Source of the DNA: Myxococcales bacterium | Lineage (GTDB): Bacteria; Myxococcota_A; Polyangia; Polyangiales; Polyangiaceae | Direction of reading: 5' to 3' | DNA: 46,162 bases | NCBI GenBank assembly: GCA_021847645.1 | Contig: JAJZQG010000042.1 | Location: 1 to 46,162 of the forward strand | Shown here: positions 26,153 through 34,853 of the stretch, one piece after another | Position numbering within the stretch: the first letter of the stretch is position 1 | How the letters are laid out: every line of letters starts with the position of its first letter | Made by a program: the position numbers and the translations under genes | Notes under the pieces: generated by a model | Seen by the model: the letters and a program-made list of their open reading frames with translations, nothing else | The model's database searches: none | What the model was told of the DNA's origin: nothing

Positions 26153-27568
26153 TCAAGCCCCGTCCGCCTGTTCGCGGCAGCGCTTCTCCAGCAGCGAGGA
26201 GTAGGACAGCCAAACGGCCAATCCTCGCGGATCGCGGAACGGCGGCGGCAGAAAGCGCGGCGCTCGCACGATGCCGTCCGCCACGTGCTCCGCCAGAACG
26301 GGGACGTCCTCGTGGGCCACCTTGCCGGCGAACAACATCGGGATCTGGTCCAGGCGTCCCTGGAGCACGGCGTTCTTCAGGAAGTCGAAGCAGAGCACCA
26401 GGCCCTTCGCGTAGCTGATGTCCTTCGTGAACGGAGCGCCGCCGTGCAGCACGCCGCCGCGAAACACCCGGCGGGTGTGACTGAAGCACTCGTCTTCGTC
26501 GTACCCCTCGGTGCGATACCACTCGTAGACCTCGAGGAAGTCGGCGCCGTCCTCGGCCTTGTCGATCGCCAGCAGCCATCCGTTGAGCTTGCGGGCCCGC
26601 TGCACATAGGAGCGGCCGGAAAAGACCTCGGTCAGGACCGCGATGCCTTCCTGCGTCTTGGTTGTGCGAGGCGGCCCCTTCGCCAGCCATCGAGCCACCG
26701 GCTGCGCCTGCCCGTTGAGCGTCGTGGCGATGTGCACCCAGCCCTCGTGCACCTCCAGCACGTCGAGCTCCTGCATGCAGAACGTCGCACCCGCACGCAG
26801 CTTGACCCGATCTCCCACCGCGGACGCGTCTGCCAGCAGGTCGTCATCGACCACGACCTCCACGACCGAGTCGCCGAAGACCGAATCGAATCGCGAGCGC
26901 AGGATCTCGACCGCGGACTGCGCGGAGATGTCGCTCTGGCCGGGCGCGAGCGCGGGCGACGAGGCGATGTGCGCCAGCGCGCCGTACAGCGCGAAGCCCA
27001 CGTCGCGCACCTGCAGGTTCCAGCCGGGCAGCGAGTCCTTCGGAGATCCCCACAGGGCGCGCGAGCGGTGGTAGAAGTCACGCTTGCCGCGCGCGAGCAG
27101 CAGGTGGACGACGTCGCGGTACTCGATCGCCGTGGCCTCGAGGATGAGCGCGAATGGATCCGCTTCGCCCAGCTCGCGCTTCGCGTCACGCGCGATCTGC
27201 TCGAACTCGGCGATCTTGTCGTCCGGGTTGAACTCCAACTCCAGCTTGGCCCACCAATCGTGGTTGACCCGCGGGAGCTCTCGCCCGCGGGACGCGCGGA
27301 ACGCCTCCTCGACCCCGGCGTCCCACCGCAGGAGCGGCAGCACGCTCAGATTTCGCTGCGCCTCGACAATCCTCCCGGAGAGCGCCGCGATGGTTTCCTT
27401 GTACGACCGCCATGGCGCGGCGCGGGCGGGTGCGCCGCCTTCGTCCGCAGGCTCGCCGGTGCGTCGCTCCGCGCTGGTCGGGAGCTCCGACGCTGGATCG
27501 GAGGGATCAAGATCGGCCTCATGGTGGGGCGATCCAGATGGTCCGTGGGCGTCTGGCGGGGCTACCAT
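26153..27568 (-). CDS. DUF1704/MATCAP-like metallopeptidase
   Basis: A 471-aa protein of PF08014, once called flavohemoglobin expression-modulating QEGLA protein. The name-giving motif is present as TQEGIAVL. A zinc-binding HEXXXH motif is seen as HEGWVH (in LEVHEGWVHIAT), followed by further family blocks such as YVQRARKLNG and FTKDISYAKGLV. Eukaryotic relatives of this family (MATCAP) are tubulin carboxypeptidases. Bacterial substrates are unknown, but C-terminal exopeptidase activity on proteins or peptides is plausible. The first 55 residues are low-complexity. The ATG overlaps the upstream kinase stop (TGATG), so the two are translationally coupled. Confidence 0.9.
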   Translation of the reverse strand: MVAPPDAHGPSGSPHHEADLDPSDPASELPTSAERRTGEPADEGGAPARAAPWRSYKETIAALSGRIVEAQRNLSVLPLLRWDAGVEEAFRASRGRELPRVNHDWWAKLELEFNPDDKIAEFEQIARDAKRELGEADPFALILEATAIEYRDVVHLLLARGKRDFYHRSRALWGSPKDSLPGWNLQVRDVGFALYGALAHIASSPALAPGQSDISAQSAVEILRSRFDSVFGDSVVEVVVDDDLLADASAVGDRVKLRAGATFCMQELDVLEVHEGWVHIATTLNGQAQPVARWLAKGPPRTTKTQEGIAVLTEVFSGRSYVQRARKLNGWLLAIDKAEDGADFLEVYEWYRTEGYDEDECFSHTRRVFRGGVLHGGAPFTKDISYAKGLVLCFDFLKNAVLQGRLDQIPMLFAGKVAHEDVPVLAEHVADGIVRAPRFLPPPFRDPRGLAVWLSYSSLLEKRCREQADGA

Positions 27569-29259
27569 CAGTCAATCAGCGCACGGGCAGCGCGGCCCTG
27601 CTCGCTCTTGACGATGGTTGCGAACAGCTCGACGCGTTCGGGCAGCATCGTTTGCACCTGGGAGACCACTTGCTCGACGAGAGTGCGCGCCTCTTCGATC
27701 GAGGGGCCGGCCATGCCGATGGCGAAGCGCAGCGGGCCGGTCCGGCCGGCGACGACCGGCGTGAGAGCGAGCATCAGGGTTTCGGTCAGCTCGACAGATC
27801 GCTGGGCAGCCCGACGCAAGGCCAGCAGCTCGAGGATGGTCGGTCGCTCGCTGACCTGACGGTTCGGGCCCCGCAGCTCGTAGCGCGCAACCGTCAGCGG
27901 CACGTCCGCCCACTCACAGAACGCGCCCTCCTCGTCGATCGCCTCGTTGAGCGCGTCGCGGCTCAGCAGCAAGGTCAAACCGTCACGCGACCCGAGGAAT
28001 TGCTTGGCCCGCTGGTGGAGCGGCGTTTCCGCCCCGAAGCTGACGAGCTTGAGCCTCAGCTCGCCGAGTTGCACCTCGCCGCCGTGCATGACCGACGCCT
28101 CGGTGCGCCGCTCGAAGCTGTGATCGGAGTAGGTGCCGTTGGTGCTGCCAAGGTCGGTGAAGGTCCAGGTTCCGGCACTCCACCGCAGCACCGCATGCGC
28201 GCCGGACACGGTCGGTTCGGGCAGAGGGATGTCTTGGTCGGTACGACGGCCGATGGTCAGGCTCTGGGTGCGCAGGGGGTAGAGCTGTCCGACAGCCTCG
28301 GGGGAGTTGGAGGCGAAGGTGATGAGCAGACTCTGGGCCCCGGGCGTGAACTGATGGACCATGCCGCGCCCGAGGGGCGGCCCGGGGTCCAGACGCTCAC
28401 GCGGCACTTGAACCGGGCTGACCGTGAAGCGGGCAGGGTTGAAGAATCGCAGGTGCTTGGCCTGCGGACGCGTCTTCGGGTTCTCGGACAGGCAGCGGAA
28501 GATCTGCTTGACCTCGTCGACGCACAGCGCCGAAGGCACGTCGAACATGATCTGCTCGCGCATGCGGCGTGTCCTCGGCCTCGCCCCCGGCTCGGGGACC
28601 TTCGCGGTCCACATCTCCCAGAGCGTGAGCCCGAGCGCATAGACGTCGTCCTCGGAGCTCGCACCGCCGGATCGCAGACGCTCGGGAGCCATGTAGTTGG
28701 GCGTGCCGCCGTCGGGCGGGGCGCCGGGCCGTCGCGCATAGACTCTCGCGCGCTCCTGCGCGAATCCGAAGTCCAGAATGATCGCGCGATCCTCGGTCAC
28801 CATCACATTGCCCGGCTTCAGGTCGCCGTGCACCAACCCCTGGTTGTGGATCGCGGCCAGCCCGCCCGCACTCTCGCTCGCGATCTTGCGGAACTCGTCC
28901 ACACTGTAGCCGCCGGTGGCCTTCTTGCGACGGATATGCGCGTGCAGCGTCTGTCCCTCGATGTACTCCATCACGAGGATCGGCCCCCAAGGGCTGGGCG
29001 CCAAGTCGTGGACCCGGCACACGTGCGGGTGGCCGACCGCACGGGCGTGCAGAAGCTCCTGGCGCAGCGCTTCGTCGTCGCCCGGCATGCGCGAGTCCTC
29101 CCGGACCAGCTTGAGGGCGACCATCTGCTGCGTGCTGCGATCGTAGGCCAGGAACACCTCTCCCATCCCGCCCTTGCCGAGGCTTTGGCGGATCTCGTAA
29201 CGGTCGTTGATGACCGTTCCCTTCATCACGGGGTCAGGAGGTCGGGCAGAGATGGTCAT
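27568..29259 (-). CDS. Ser/Thr kinase with FHA and degenerate GGDEF-like domain
   Basis: A 563-aa Hanks-type kinase without a membrane segment. Kinase motifs are GKGGMGEV (P-loop), ALKLV (Lys), HGDLKPGN (catalytic loop, Arg of HRD replaced by Gly), DFGFA and APERL. A FHA domain follows at about 320-420 with IGRRTDQDI and LGSTNGTY, so it binds phosphothreonine, perhaps its own. The C-terminal 140 residues start DGLTLLLSRDALNEAI, which resembles the D-LTGL-NR start of diguanylate cyclases, but no GGDEF signature exists, so it is probably a sensor or dimer domain. The ATG at 29259 is used; a TTG two codons earlier is in frame. It is coupled to the MATCAP-like gene downstream. Confidence 0.92.
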   Translation of the reverse strand: MTISARPPDPVMKGTVINDRYEIRQSLGKGGMGEVFLAYDRSTQQMVALKLVREDSRMPGDDEALRQELLHARAVGHPHVCRVHDLAPSPWGPILVMEYIEGQTLHAHIRRKKATGGYSVDEFRKIASESAGGLAAIHNQGLVHGDLKPGNVMVTEDRAIILDFGFAQERARVYARRPGAPPDGGTPNYMAPERLRSGGASSEDDVYALGLTLWEMWTAKVPEPGARPRTRRMREQIMFDVPSALCVDEVKQIFRCLSENPKTRPQAKHLRFFNPARFTVSPVQVPRERLDPGPPLGRGMVHQFTPGAQSLLITFASNSPEAVGQLYPLRTQSLTIGRRTDQDIPLPEPTVSGAHAVLRWSAGTWTFTDLGSTNGTYSDHSFERRTEASVMHGGEVQLGELRLKLVSFGAETPLHQRAKQFLGSRDGLTLLLSRDALNEAIDEEGAFCEWADVPLTVARYELRGPNRQVSERPTILELLALRRAAQRSVELTETLMLALTPVVAGRTGPLRFAIGMAGPSIEEARTLVEQVVSQVQTMLPERVELFATIVKSEQGRAARALID

Positions 29260-29559
29260 GGACAAGCCGGGCCAGGAGAATCTCCGATCTTGCGTCTCGG
29301 TGCAAACGCTTCCGGCAGCGGACCTCGCCAGTCTCTGCGCGACACTGGAGGAATCGGAGGTTAGACACGACGGGCGATTGTTCGAACGTTGTGCGGACCT
29401 GACCTCTGGACGCCTGTTCGCAGCGCCCCGCCCGTATCACGTCGGCTTTCCGTTCCCCGCCCCCCCATGCCCCTTGACGTTCCGGTCGTCCTCGCCTACG
29501 GCCGACCGCGCGGTCCCCACGGACCGCCTCGTCTTGTGGTTGCGCGCGGACAACCCGTC

Positions 29560-29750
29560 CAAGCGCGGTTCCAAGAGGGAAGCCGGTGAGAATCCGGCGC
29601 GGCCCCCGCCACTGTAACCGGGGACGACGGCGAGCAAAGCCACTGGAGAACGCTCTGGGAAGGGCTCGCCCGAGGACGATCCGGAAGCCAGGAGACCTGC
29701 CGCACGGCGTGAGTTCTCTCGCACGACCTCCACGGGGATAGCGGAGGCAG
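29560..29750 (+). ncRNA. Cobalamin riboswitch aptamer
   Basis: The conserved core is plain to see: GAGGGAAGCCGGTGAGAATCC, then CCCGCCACTGTAACCGGG, then the B12 box GAAGCCAGGAGACCTGCC (about 29684-29701). GCGG at 29565-29568 can pair with CCGC at 29700-29703 to close P1. A CCTCC/GGAGG hairpin at 29727-29747 fits P13, whose loop usually makes the kissing contact. Adenosyl- or other cobalamins bind such RNAs and switch off the downstream gene. Here that is the beta-propeller lipoprotein at 29832. Confidence 0.93.
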
Positions 29751-29823
29751 CTCCCTTCCTGTCCCCTACCCCGCAGAGTGTCTCGTGCTCACCGGCCGGC
29801 GCACGTGGTGGTGCGCCAAGGAG
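29751..29823 (+). promoter_or_regulatory. Likely riboswitch expression platform and ribosome site
   Basis: Between the aptamer and the ATG lie a CTCCCTTCC tract (29751-29759) and a 7-bp hairpin, GGCGCAC (29798-29804) with GTGCGCC (29811-29817). The Shine-Dalgarno AAGGAG (29818-29823) follows directly. The CTCCCTT tract could mask AAGGAG. No T-tract terminator is seen, so translational control is more likely than termination (inference). Confidence 0.5.
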
Positions 29824-29831
29824 CTCTGCAC

Positions 29832-31154
29832 ATGTCCCGTCGTTCCCTTCCTGCTTGCCTCTCGTCCCCTTTGCTTTCCCTGCTCGCCGCGCTCTCGCTG
29901 CCCCTCGTCGCCTGCTCGTCCGACGCGCCCCAGCCCGCCGGACCAGCGACCCCGCAACCCGACGCCGGCGCAGACACCAGCCCGTCCGACGCTGCCGAGC
30001 AACCGGACGCCCTCATGACCGACCAGGACGCCGCCCCGGATGCGGCTGCGGGCGTGCGCCTCGCCTTGTTCACCGCGTCCGACTTCACGACCACCGCGCA
30101 GCTTGGTGTCCTCGATCTCGGCAAGGCGCCACCCGCCGCCTTCCCCACGACGTCGTTCGACGACCAGGACTCGATGGTCGTCGCCGATCGAACCTACGCC
30201 TTCGTCCTGCACCGCACGCAAGGTACGGTCAGCGTGCTGCGCAACGACGGCTCGGCCGCGGTCGTGCGCGACGTCAACGTGAACGCGGCCGGCGCTGACG
30301 CAGGCAAGGCCAATCCCTACGCCGTGGTGATGCCGGCCAACGACAAGGCGTACGTGATTCGCTACGGGCTCAACTCCGTGGCGGTCATCGATCCGACCTC
30401 GAGCACGGCCGCCACCACGGAGATCGATCTGTCCGAGTTCGTGGCCGACCCCGACGGCCTGGTCGATGCGTTCGCCGGTGTCTACGACCCGTCGACCGGC
30501 CGGGCCTACATCGGGCTGCAGCGGATCGATCAGAACTCGTTCGGCGCCGCCCCTGACTACGTGAGCCCCTGCCTTGCCGCGCGCGCTGCCATCGTCGGCA
30601 TCGACACGTCGACCGACACCGTGCTGGATCTGAACGGCGCGGGCCAAGGAAAGCTGATCGAGCTGGACGTGGCGGACCCAGGCGCGATGGTGCTCGACGA
30701 GGCATCGCATCGGATCATCGTGATGGGCGTGGGGTGCGCTGACGCGGCCGACGGCGGGCAAGGCCGGTCCGGCCGCGGTGTCCAGAGCGTGGATCTGTCG
30801 GACGGTACGGTGGCGTGGCTGTGGCAGACCCAGGCCCTGCCTCGTCCCGCCGCGCTGCTGTGGATGGGCACGCACGAGGCGCTCGTGGGTCTCGACGACG
30901 AGAGCTTCACGCGCCACTGGTATGTTTGGGACCCGGCGACTCCCTCGCTCGGTGTCGAGCTGCAGGGTGTTCCGCAGGTCCCGACCTGGGACGGCCAGCG
31001 CGGGCTCATCGGCCTGGACAGCGACAGCGTCGACGCAGGAAGCGTGCTGGACGTCGTGCGCTATGACCTCGACACCAATACCTCATCGGTGCTGGTGCCG
31101 TCGGCATTCACGTCGCCCGGCCTCGTGCCGTACTCGAGCGCAACCGCGCGGTAG
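29832..31154 (+). CDS. B12-riboswitch-controlled beta-propeller lipoprotein
   Basis: A 440-aa lipoprotein. The ATG at 29832 has AAGGAG nine bases upstream. A signal peptide ends at lipobox LVAC (Cys28), followed by a Pro/Asp/Ala-rich linker to about residue 70. The rest looks like a YncE-type beta-propeller. Repeated strands include VLDLG, VADRTYAFVLH, TVSVLRNDG, NDKAYVIRYGLNSVAVID, GRAYIGLQRID and EALVGLDDES. Only one gene follows the riboswitch closely, so this protein is the regulated output. By analogy with BtuG, a surface beta-propeller lipoprotein that captures cobalamin in Bacteroides, a role in corrinoid capture is suggested. No TonB receptor, BtuF or cob gene is in the window, and sequence homology to BtuG is not established. 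Confidence 0.88.
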   Translation: MSRRSLPACLSSPLLSLLAALSLPLVACSSDAPQPAGPATPQPDAGADTSPSDAAEQPDALMTDQDAAPDAAAGVRLALFTASDFTTTAQLGVLDLGKAPPAAFPTTSFDDQDSMVVADRTYAFVLHRTQGTVSVLRNDGSAAVVRDVNVNAAGADAGKANPYAVVMPANDKAYVIRYGLNSVAVIDPTSSTAATTEIDLSEFVADPDGLVDAFAGVYDPSTGRAYIGLQRIDQNSFGAAPDYVSPCLAARAAIVGIDTSTDTVLDLNGAGQGKLIELDVADPGAMVLDEASHRIIVMGVGCADAADGGQGRSGRGVQSVDLSDGTVAWLWQTQALPRPAALLWMGTHEALVGLDDESFTRHWYVWDPATPSLGVELQGVPQVPTWDGQRGLIGLDSDSVDAGSVLDVVRYDLDTNTSSVLVPSAFTSPGLVPYSSATAR

Positions 31155-31165
31155 CGCACCGCCGT

Positions 31166-31185
31166 TATCGTCGGGTATCGTCGGG
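31166..31185. repeat. Tandem 10-bp direct repeat
   Basis: The sequence TATCGTCGGG occurs twice in a row, between the lipoprotein stop and the Crp/Fnr gene. It may be an operator or chance. Confidence 0.4.
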
Positions 31186-31240
31186 CCGAACCGCTTGACC
31201 CCCGCCGCCGCCGCGTTCCATGGTGGGAGCGGTCGGCTTC

Positions 31241-31954
31241 ATGGACATCGCCAACGCACTCAAGCGCGCGCGGCCCTTTGCGCAGGCACCCGAAGAGGCC
31301 ATCGAAGCGATGGTCCCGCACGCCGTCGCCCGCACCCTTTCTCGTGATGATGCGCTCTGGCAGACCGGCGCGCCGACCACGCACTTCTCGGTGATCTACA
31401 GCGGATTGTTGAAGGTCGTGCGCTCGCTGCCCAACGGCCGCGAAGCCATCATGGGGCTGTTCGGCCCGCGCGAGAGCGTGGGCGACATCGCCGTCATCCA
31501 GGGCAAGGCCATGCCCGCCAGCGCCATTGTGTGCTCCGCGACGGCGGTCGTGATTCGCATCCCGCGCGAGGTCGTGCTCGAGCAGATGCACAAGTGGCCC
31601 GGCCTGACCATCAGCATGAACAGCGCTATCGCCGACCGCGTCCAGGCCCTGCAGACCAAGGTCCAGATCCTGAGCGCCGGAGGGGTCGAAGCACGCCTGG
31701 CCTCGCTGCTGCTCGACTTGGCCGACCGCTTCGGCGACGAGTTCGAGGACGATACGGTGGTCATTCCCCTCGCGCTGTCGCGGCAGGAGTTGGCGAACCT
31801 GATCTCGACCACGTTCGAGACGACGATTCGCGTGATGAGCCGATGGCAGAAGAGCGGCTGGGTGGAGACCCGGTCGGACGGGTTCGTGCTGAAGGACCTG
31901 GAGGCGCTTCGGGAGACGGCACGGACCGTGATCGCAACACGCGGTGGCGGGTGA
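31241..31954 (+). CDS. Crp/Fnr family transcription regulator
   Basis: A 237-aa protein. A cyclic-nucleotide-binding-like beta-roll spans about 10-130 (THFSVIYSGLLKVV, IMGLFGPRESVGDIAVIQG). A long dimer helix and a winged HTH follow (LSRQELANLISTTFETTIRVM). The E-R pair that binds cAMP phosphate is not clearly kept; no RTA or equivalent Arg is obvious in ASAIVCSATAVV. The effector may therefore be another ligand. There is no Fnr-type Cys cluster. The start is ATG 31241, with an ATG at 31220 in frame. The gene is 86 bp after the lipoprotein and 168 bp before the OPT transporter. Whether it controls either is unknown. Confidence 0.9.
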   Translation: MDIANALKRARPFAQAPEEAIEAMVPHAVARTLSRDDALWQTGAPTTHFSVIYSGLLKVVRSLPNGREAIMGLFGPRESVGDIAVIQGKAMPASAIVCSATAVVIRIPREVVLEQMHKWPGLTISMNSAIADRVQALQTKVQILSAGGVEARLASLLLDLADRFGDEFEDDTVVIPLALSRQELANLISTTFETTIRVMSRWQKSGWVETRSDGFVLKDLEALRETARTVIATRGGG

Positions 31955-32122
31955 GCGGAGGCGCGTGGGCGCGCCGACAGGCCCGGTGCACCGCGCGTGA
32001 CGCGGCAGTGCCGGCATCGATGGCTCGCTTGTGCTTGCTTGCAGCGCCGCATAGTATCGGCGCCCATCGCACGCGGCCCCTTCGCGGAGCGATGACGATG
32101 CCGACCCCTCGAAGGAGGACCG

Positions 32123-34240
32123 ATGAGCGCCAAGCCCGACGCCGACACCGATCAGCAAGCTTCTGCTGCGCCTGCCCCGGGCGCGCGCACGCTTTCGCCG
32201 GCCGCATACCGCCCGCTGCAACCTGGAGAGACGTACGAGCCGTTCATTCGCGCGAACGAGAAGGTGCCCGAGTTCTCGCCGCGCGCCGTCGCGCTCGGCA
32301 TCACCATGGTCGTCATCTTCTCGGTGGCTGCGACCTACTCGGGCTTGAAGGTGGCCCAGGTGTTCGAAGCCGCCATCCCGATCGGCATTCTGTCGGTGGG
32401 CATGTCGGGGCTGTTCCGCAAGCGACGCAATTCCATCCTGGAGAACGTCATTATCCAGAGCATCGGCGCCGCCTCCGGCCTGGTGGTCGCCGGATCGATC
32501 TTCACGCTCCCCGGGCTGTACATCATGGGGGTGGCGCCGGACACGGTGCACATGCTGATCACGATGTTCATCGTGTCGGTACTCGGCTCGCTGCTCGGCC
32601 TGCTGTTCCTCATTCCGCTGCGCCGCTACTTCATGGTCGAGCAGCACGGCAAGCTTCCCTTCCCCGAGGCCACGGCGATCAACGAGGTGTTCGTCACCGG
32701 CGAGGCGGGTGGCGCGCAGGCTCGCACGCTGGTCATCGCCGCAGCTGTGGGCGGCCTGTTCGACTTCCTGACCACCTCCGTGCGCGCATGGTCCGAGGTG
32801 GTGGACTTTCAGTTCCTGCCGTTCATGAAGCACCTGGCCAGAACCACGCGCGCGAGCATCAAGATTGACGGCGTGAGCCTGATCCTGGGCCTGGGCTTCA
32901 TCACGGGCCTCCGCTACTCGGCGATCATCTGCGCCGGCGGCCTGTTCTCGGCGCTCGTGATGGTCCCGCTCATCTATCACTTCGGGAAGTACGTCCCCGC
33001 ACTCTCCATCCCGCCGGCCCCGCTCCCCGGCTTCCCCTCGTTCATCCCCGAGATGAGCGGTGGCCAGGTCTTCAAGCTCTATGCGCAGCGCGTCGGCGTA
33101 GGAGCCATGGCCGGAGCCGGCATCATCGGCATCCTCAAGAGTCTGCCCACCATCACCAGCGCCTTCTCGCTCGGCTTCAAGCAACTGTTCAACCCCAAGT
33201 CCCACGCGCAGAACGTCGTTCGCACCGACCGCGACCTGAAGATGAGCACCGTCGTGGGAGGCATCCTCGCGGTGCTGGTCGCCATCACCATCTTCTTCTT
33301 CGTGCTGCTGCGCCAGGACCCGTCCTCGGCCTCCAAGGCCCCTCAGATCACGCTCACCGGCCTGGTCATCGCGGTGGTCTTCTCGTTCCTGTTCACCACG
33401 GTTGCCGCGCTCGCCACGGCCATGACCGGCAACAACCCGATCTCCGGCATGACGCTCGTGACCTTGATCCTCGGCTCCACCGCGCTCGTGTCGGTCGGGC
33501 TCGAGGGCCAGTTCGGCAAGTTCGCCGCGATCGTGATGGGCGCCGTCGTGTGCTCCGCGCTGTCGATGAGCGGAGGGTTCGTCACCGACCTCAAGGTCGG
33601 CTACTGGCTCGGCGCTACGCCTCGCTACCAGCAGATCTCCAAGATCGTCGGGACGCTCTTTGCCGCGGTCGGTGTGGCCCTGACCGTGCTGTTGATCCAT
33701 CGCGCGTACGGAAGGACCGACCCGACGACAGGCCAGTTCATCTCAGGGTTCATGAACACCCAGGTCGTCCCCGCTCCGCAAGCCAACCTGTTCGCCACGA
33801 TTCTGGGCGGCATCTTCGACAAGGCGCCGGTGACATGGCTGCTGTACGGCGTCGGCCTGGTGCTGGCCGTGCTGCTCGAGATGATGAAGATCCCGCCGCT
33901 AGCATTCGCCATCGGAATGTACCTGCCGCTCGAGATCAACACGCCCCTGTTCATCGGCGGGCTCATCTCCCACTTCGTCGAGAAGAGCAGTGCGCACAAG
34001 GACGTATCCGAGGAGCGCGTTCGGCGCGGCACGCTGATGGCCAGCGGATTCATCGCAGGCGGCGCCATCGTCGGGGTCATCGGCGCGGTGCTCGTGCTGC
34101 TTGGGCTCAACGGCTACATCGATCTGGCCGTGGGCGAGAAGAACGACACGCTCGGGCAGATCCTGAGCCTGGTCGCCTATGCAGGACTGATCGCCTTCCT
34201 GTACCTCGGCTCCAAGCGCGCCAAGGCCGACCCGGCCTGA
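32123..34240 (+). CDS. OPT-family oligopeptide transporter
   Basis: A 705-aa polytopic inner-membrane protein with about 14-16 hydrophobic segments. GAAGGAGG precedes the ATG. A 50-residue soluble N-terminus is followed by the first membrane segment (RAVALGITMVVIFSVAATYSG). Family blocks include LPFPEATAINEV, TGNNPISGM, FVTDLKVGYWLGATPR and LFIGGLISH. OPT proteins import oligopeptides or metal-chelate complexes with protons. Bacterial members of this length are mostly peptide-type. The substrate cannot be named here. Its stop is 19 bp from the opposing TerB-like gene's stop. Confidence 0.95.
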   Translation: MSAKPDADTDQQASAAPAPGARTLSPAAYRPLQPGETYEPFIRANEKVPEFSPRAVALGITMVVIFSVAATYSGLKVAQVFEAAIPIGILSVGMSGLFRKRRNSILENVIIQSIGAASGLVVAGSIFTLPGLYIMGVAPDTVHMLITMFIVSVLGSLLGLLFLIPLRRYFMVEQHGKLPFPEATAINEVFVTGEAGGAQARTLVIAAAVGGLFDFLTTSVRAWSEVVDFQFLPFMKHLARTTRASIKIDGVSLILGLGFITGLRYSAIICAGGLFSALVMVPLIYHFGKYVPALSIPPAPLPGFPSFIPEMSGGQVFKLYAQRVGVGAMAGAGIIGILKSLPTITSAFSLGFKQLFNPKSHAQNVVRTDRDLKMSTVVGGILAVLVAITIFFFVLLRQDPSSASKAPQITLTGLVIAVVFSFLFTTVAALATAMTGNNPISGMTLVTLILGSTALVSVGLEGQFGKFAAIVMGAVVCSALSMSGGFVTDLKVGYWLGATPRYQQISKIVGTLFAAVGVALTVLLIHRAYGRTDPTTGQFISGFMNTQVVPAPQANLFATILGGIFDKAPVTWLLYGVGLVLAVLLEMMKIPPLAFAIGMYLPLEINTPLFIGGLISHFVEKSSAHKDVSEERVRRGTLMASGFIAGGAIVGVIGAVLVLLGLNGYIDLAVGEKNDTLGQILSLVAYAGLIAFLYLGSKRAKADPA

Positions 34241-34259
34241 CGCCCCCCACGATTACCCT

Positions 34260-34844
34260 CTAGCTCGCGTCGCTGTCGGGCGGCGGCGGCAGCATCGAGA
34301 CGAACGCATCCGCGTGGCCCGTCGCCTCCGAGAACAGCTTGCTCGCCTCCTGCGCATCGAGCCCAAAAGCCCTCGCCAGGAAGTCGAGATACCCCTGCTC
34401 CTCGTCGTCGATGATGCCGTCCCACGCGCAGAACATGGCGGCCATGCGAAACGCCACCCGGCGCAGCCCCGGATGCGTCAGCCGGTGGGCAACCTCGCAC
34501 ATCCAGGCATCGCTCCGGCTCGTACGTTGTCCGGCCCTCGCCAGCAGCAGGTTCACCTGCTCGTCGGTAATTCGGCGCATGCCCGGCAGCAGGCGGATCG
34601 AGGTCGCCAGGGCCTCGGTCTTGTCCCGCGAGATCTTCCGATCGAGCAGGGCGGCGACCAACCCGACCTCCACCACGAGCACGACCTGTTCCTCTTCGGT
34701 GGCCGGCAGCACACCGTCCGGGTCGGCACAACGCAAATTGGGGAAACTGGGCTTCGAAATGCTCACGCAACTGCGAAGGATGGTCGACTCGACGAGCCGC
34801 TGCAACTCGGATCGTGTATGGACGAGAGCGTCCCCAGGAACCAT
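34260..34844 (-). CDS. TerB-like protein
   Basis: A 194-aa soluble alpha-helical protein. The segment LVAALLDRKISRDKTEAL to DAQEASKLFSEATGH, with AAMFCAWDGIIDDEEQGYL, fits the TerB/DjlA-like helical domain of tellurite-resistance and stress proteins, with an acidic DDEE pair that may bind metal. The start is unclear. ATG 34844 (MVPGDAL) is used; ATG 34871 (MSEVGHE) has GGAGG too close and would overlap the opposite gene. With the chosen start, the two divergent genes are only 9 bp apart, so their promoters must lie inside each other's coding regions. No ter genes are nearby. Confidence 0.75.
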   Translation of the reverse strand: MVPGDALVHTRSELQRLVESTILRSCVSISKPSFPNLRCADPDGVLPATEEEQVVLVVEVGLVAALLDRKISRDKTEALATSIRLLPGMRRITDEQVNLLLARAGQRTSRSDAWMCEVAHRLTHPGLRRVAFRMAAMFCAWDGIIDDEEQGYLDFLARAFGLDAQEASKLFSEATGHADAFVSMLPPPPDSDAS

Positions 34845-34853
34845 GGCTGACTC

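Noticed and set aside
31061-33700. An 879-codon open frame antisense to the OPT transporter
   Set aside because: It is rich in Asp, Gly, Arg and His in a pattern typical of the antisense of a high-GC membrane protein. It has no motif and lies opposite a clearly real gene.
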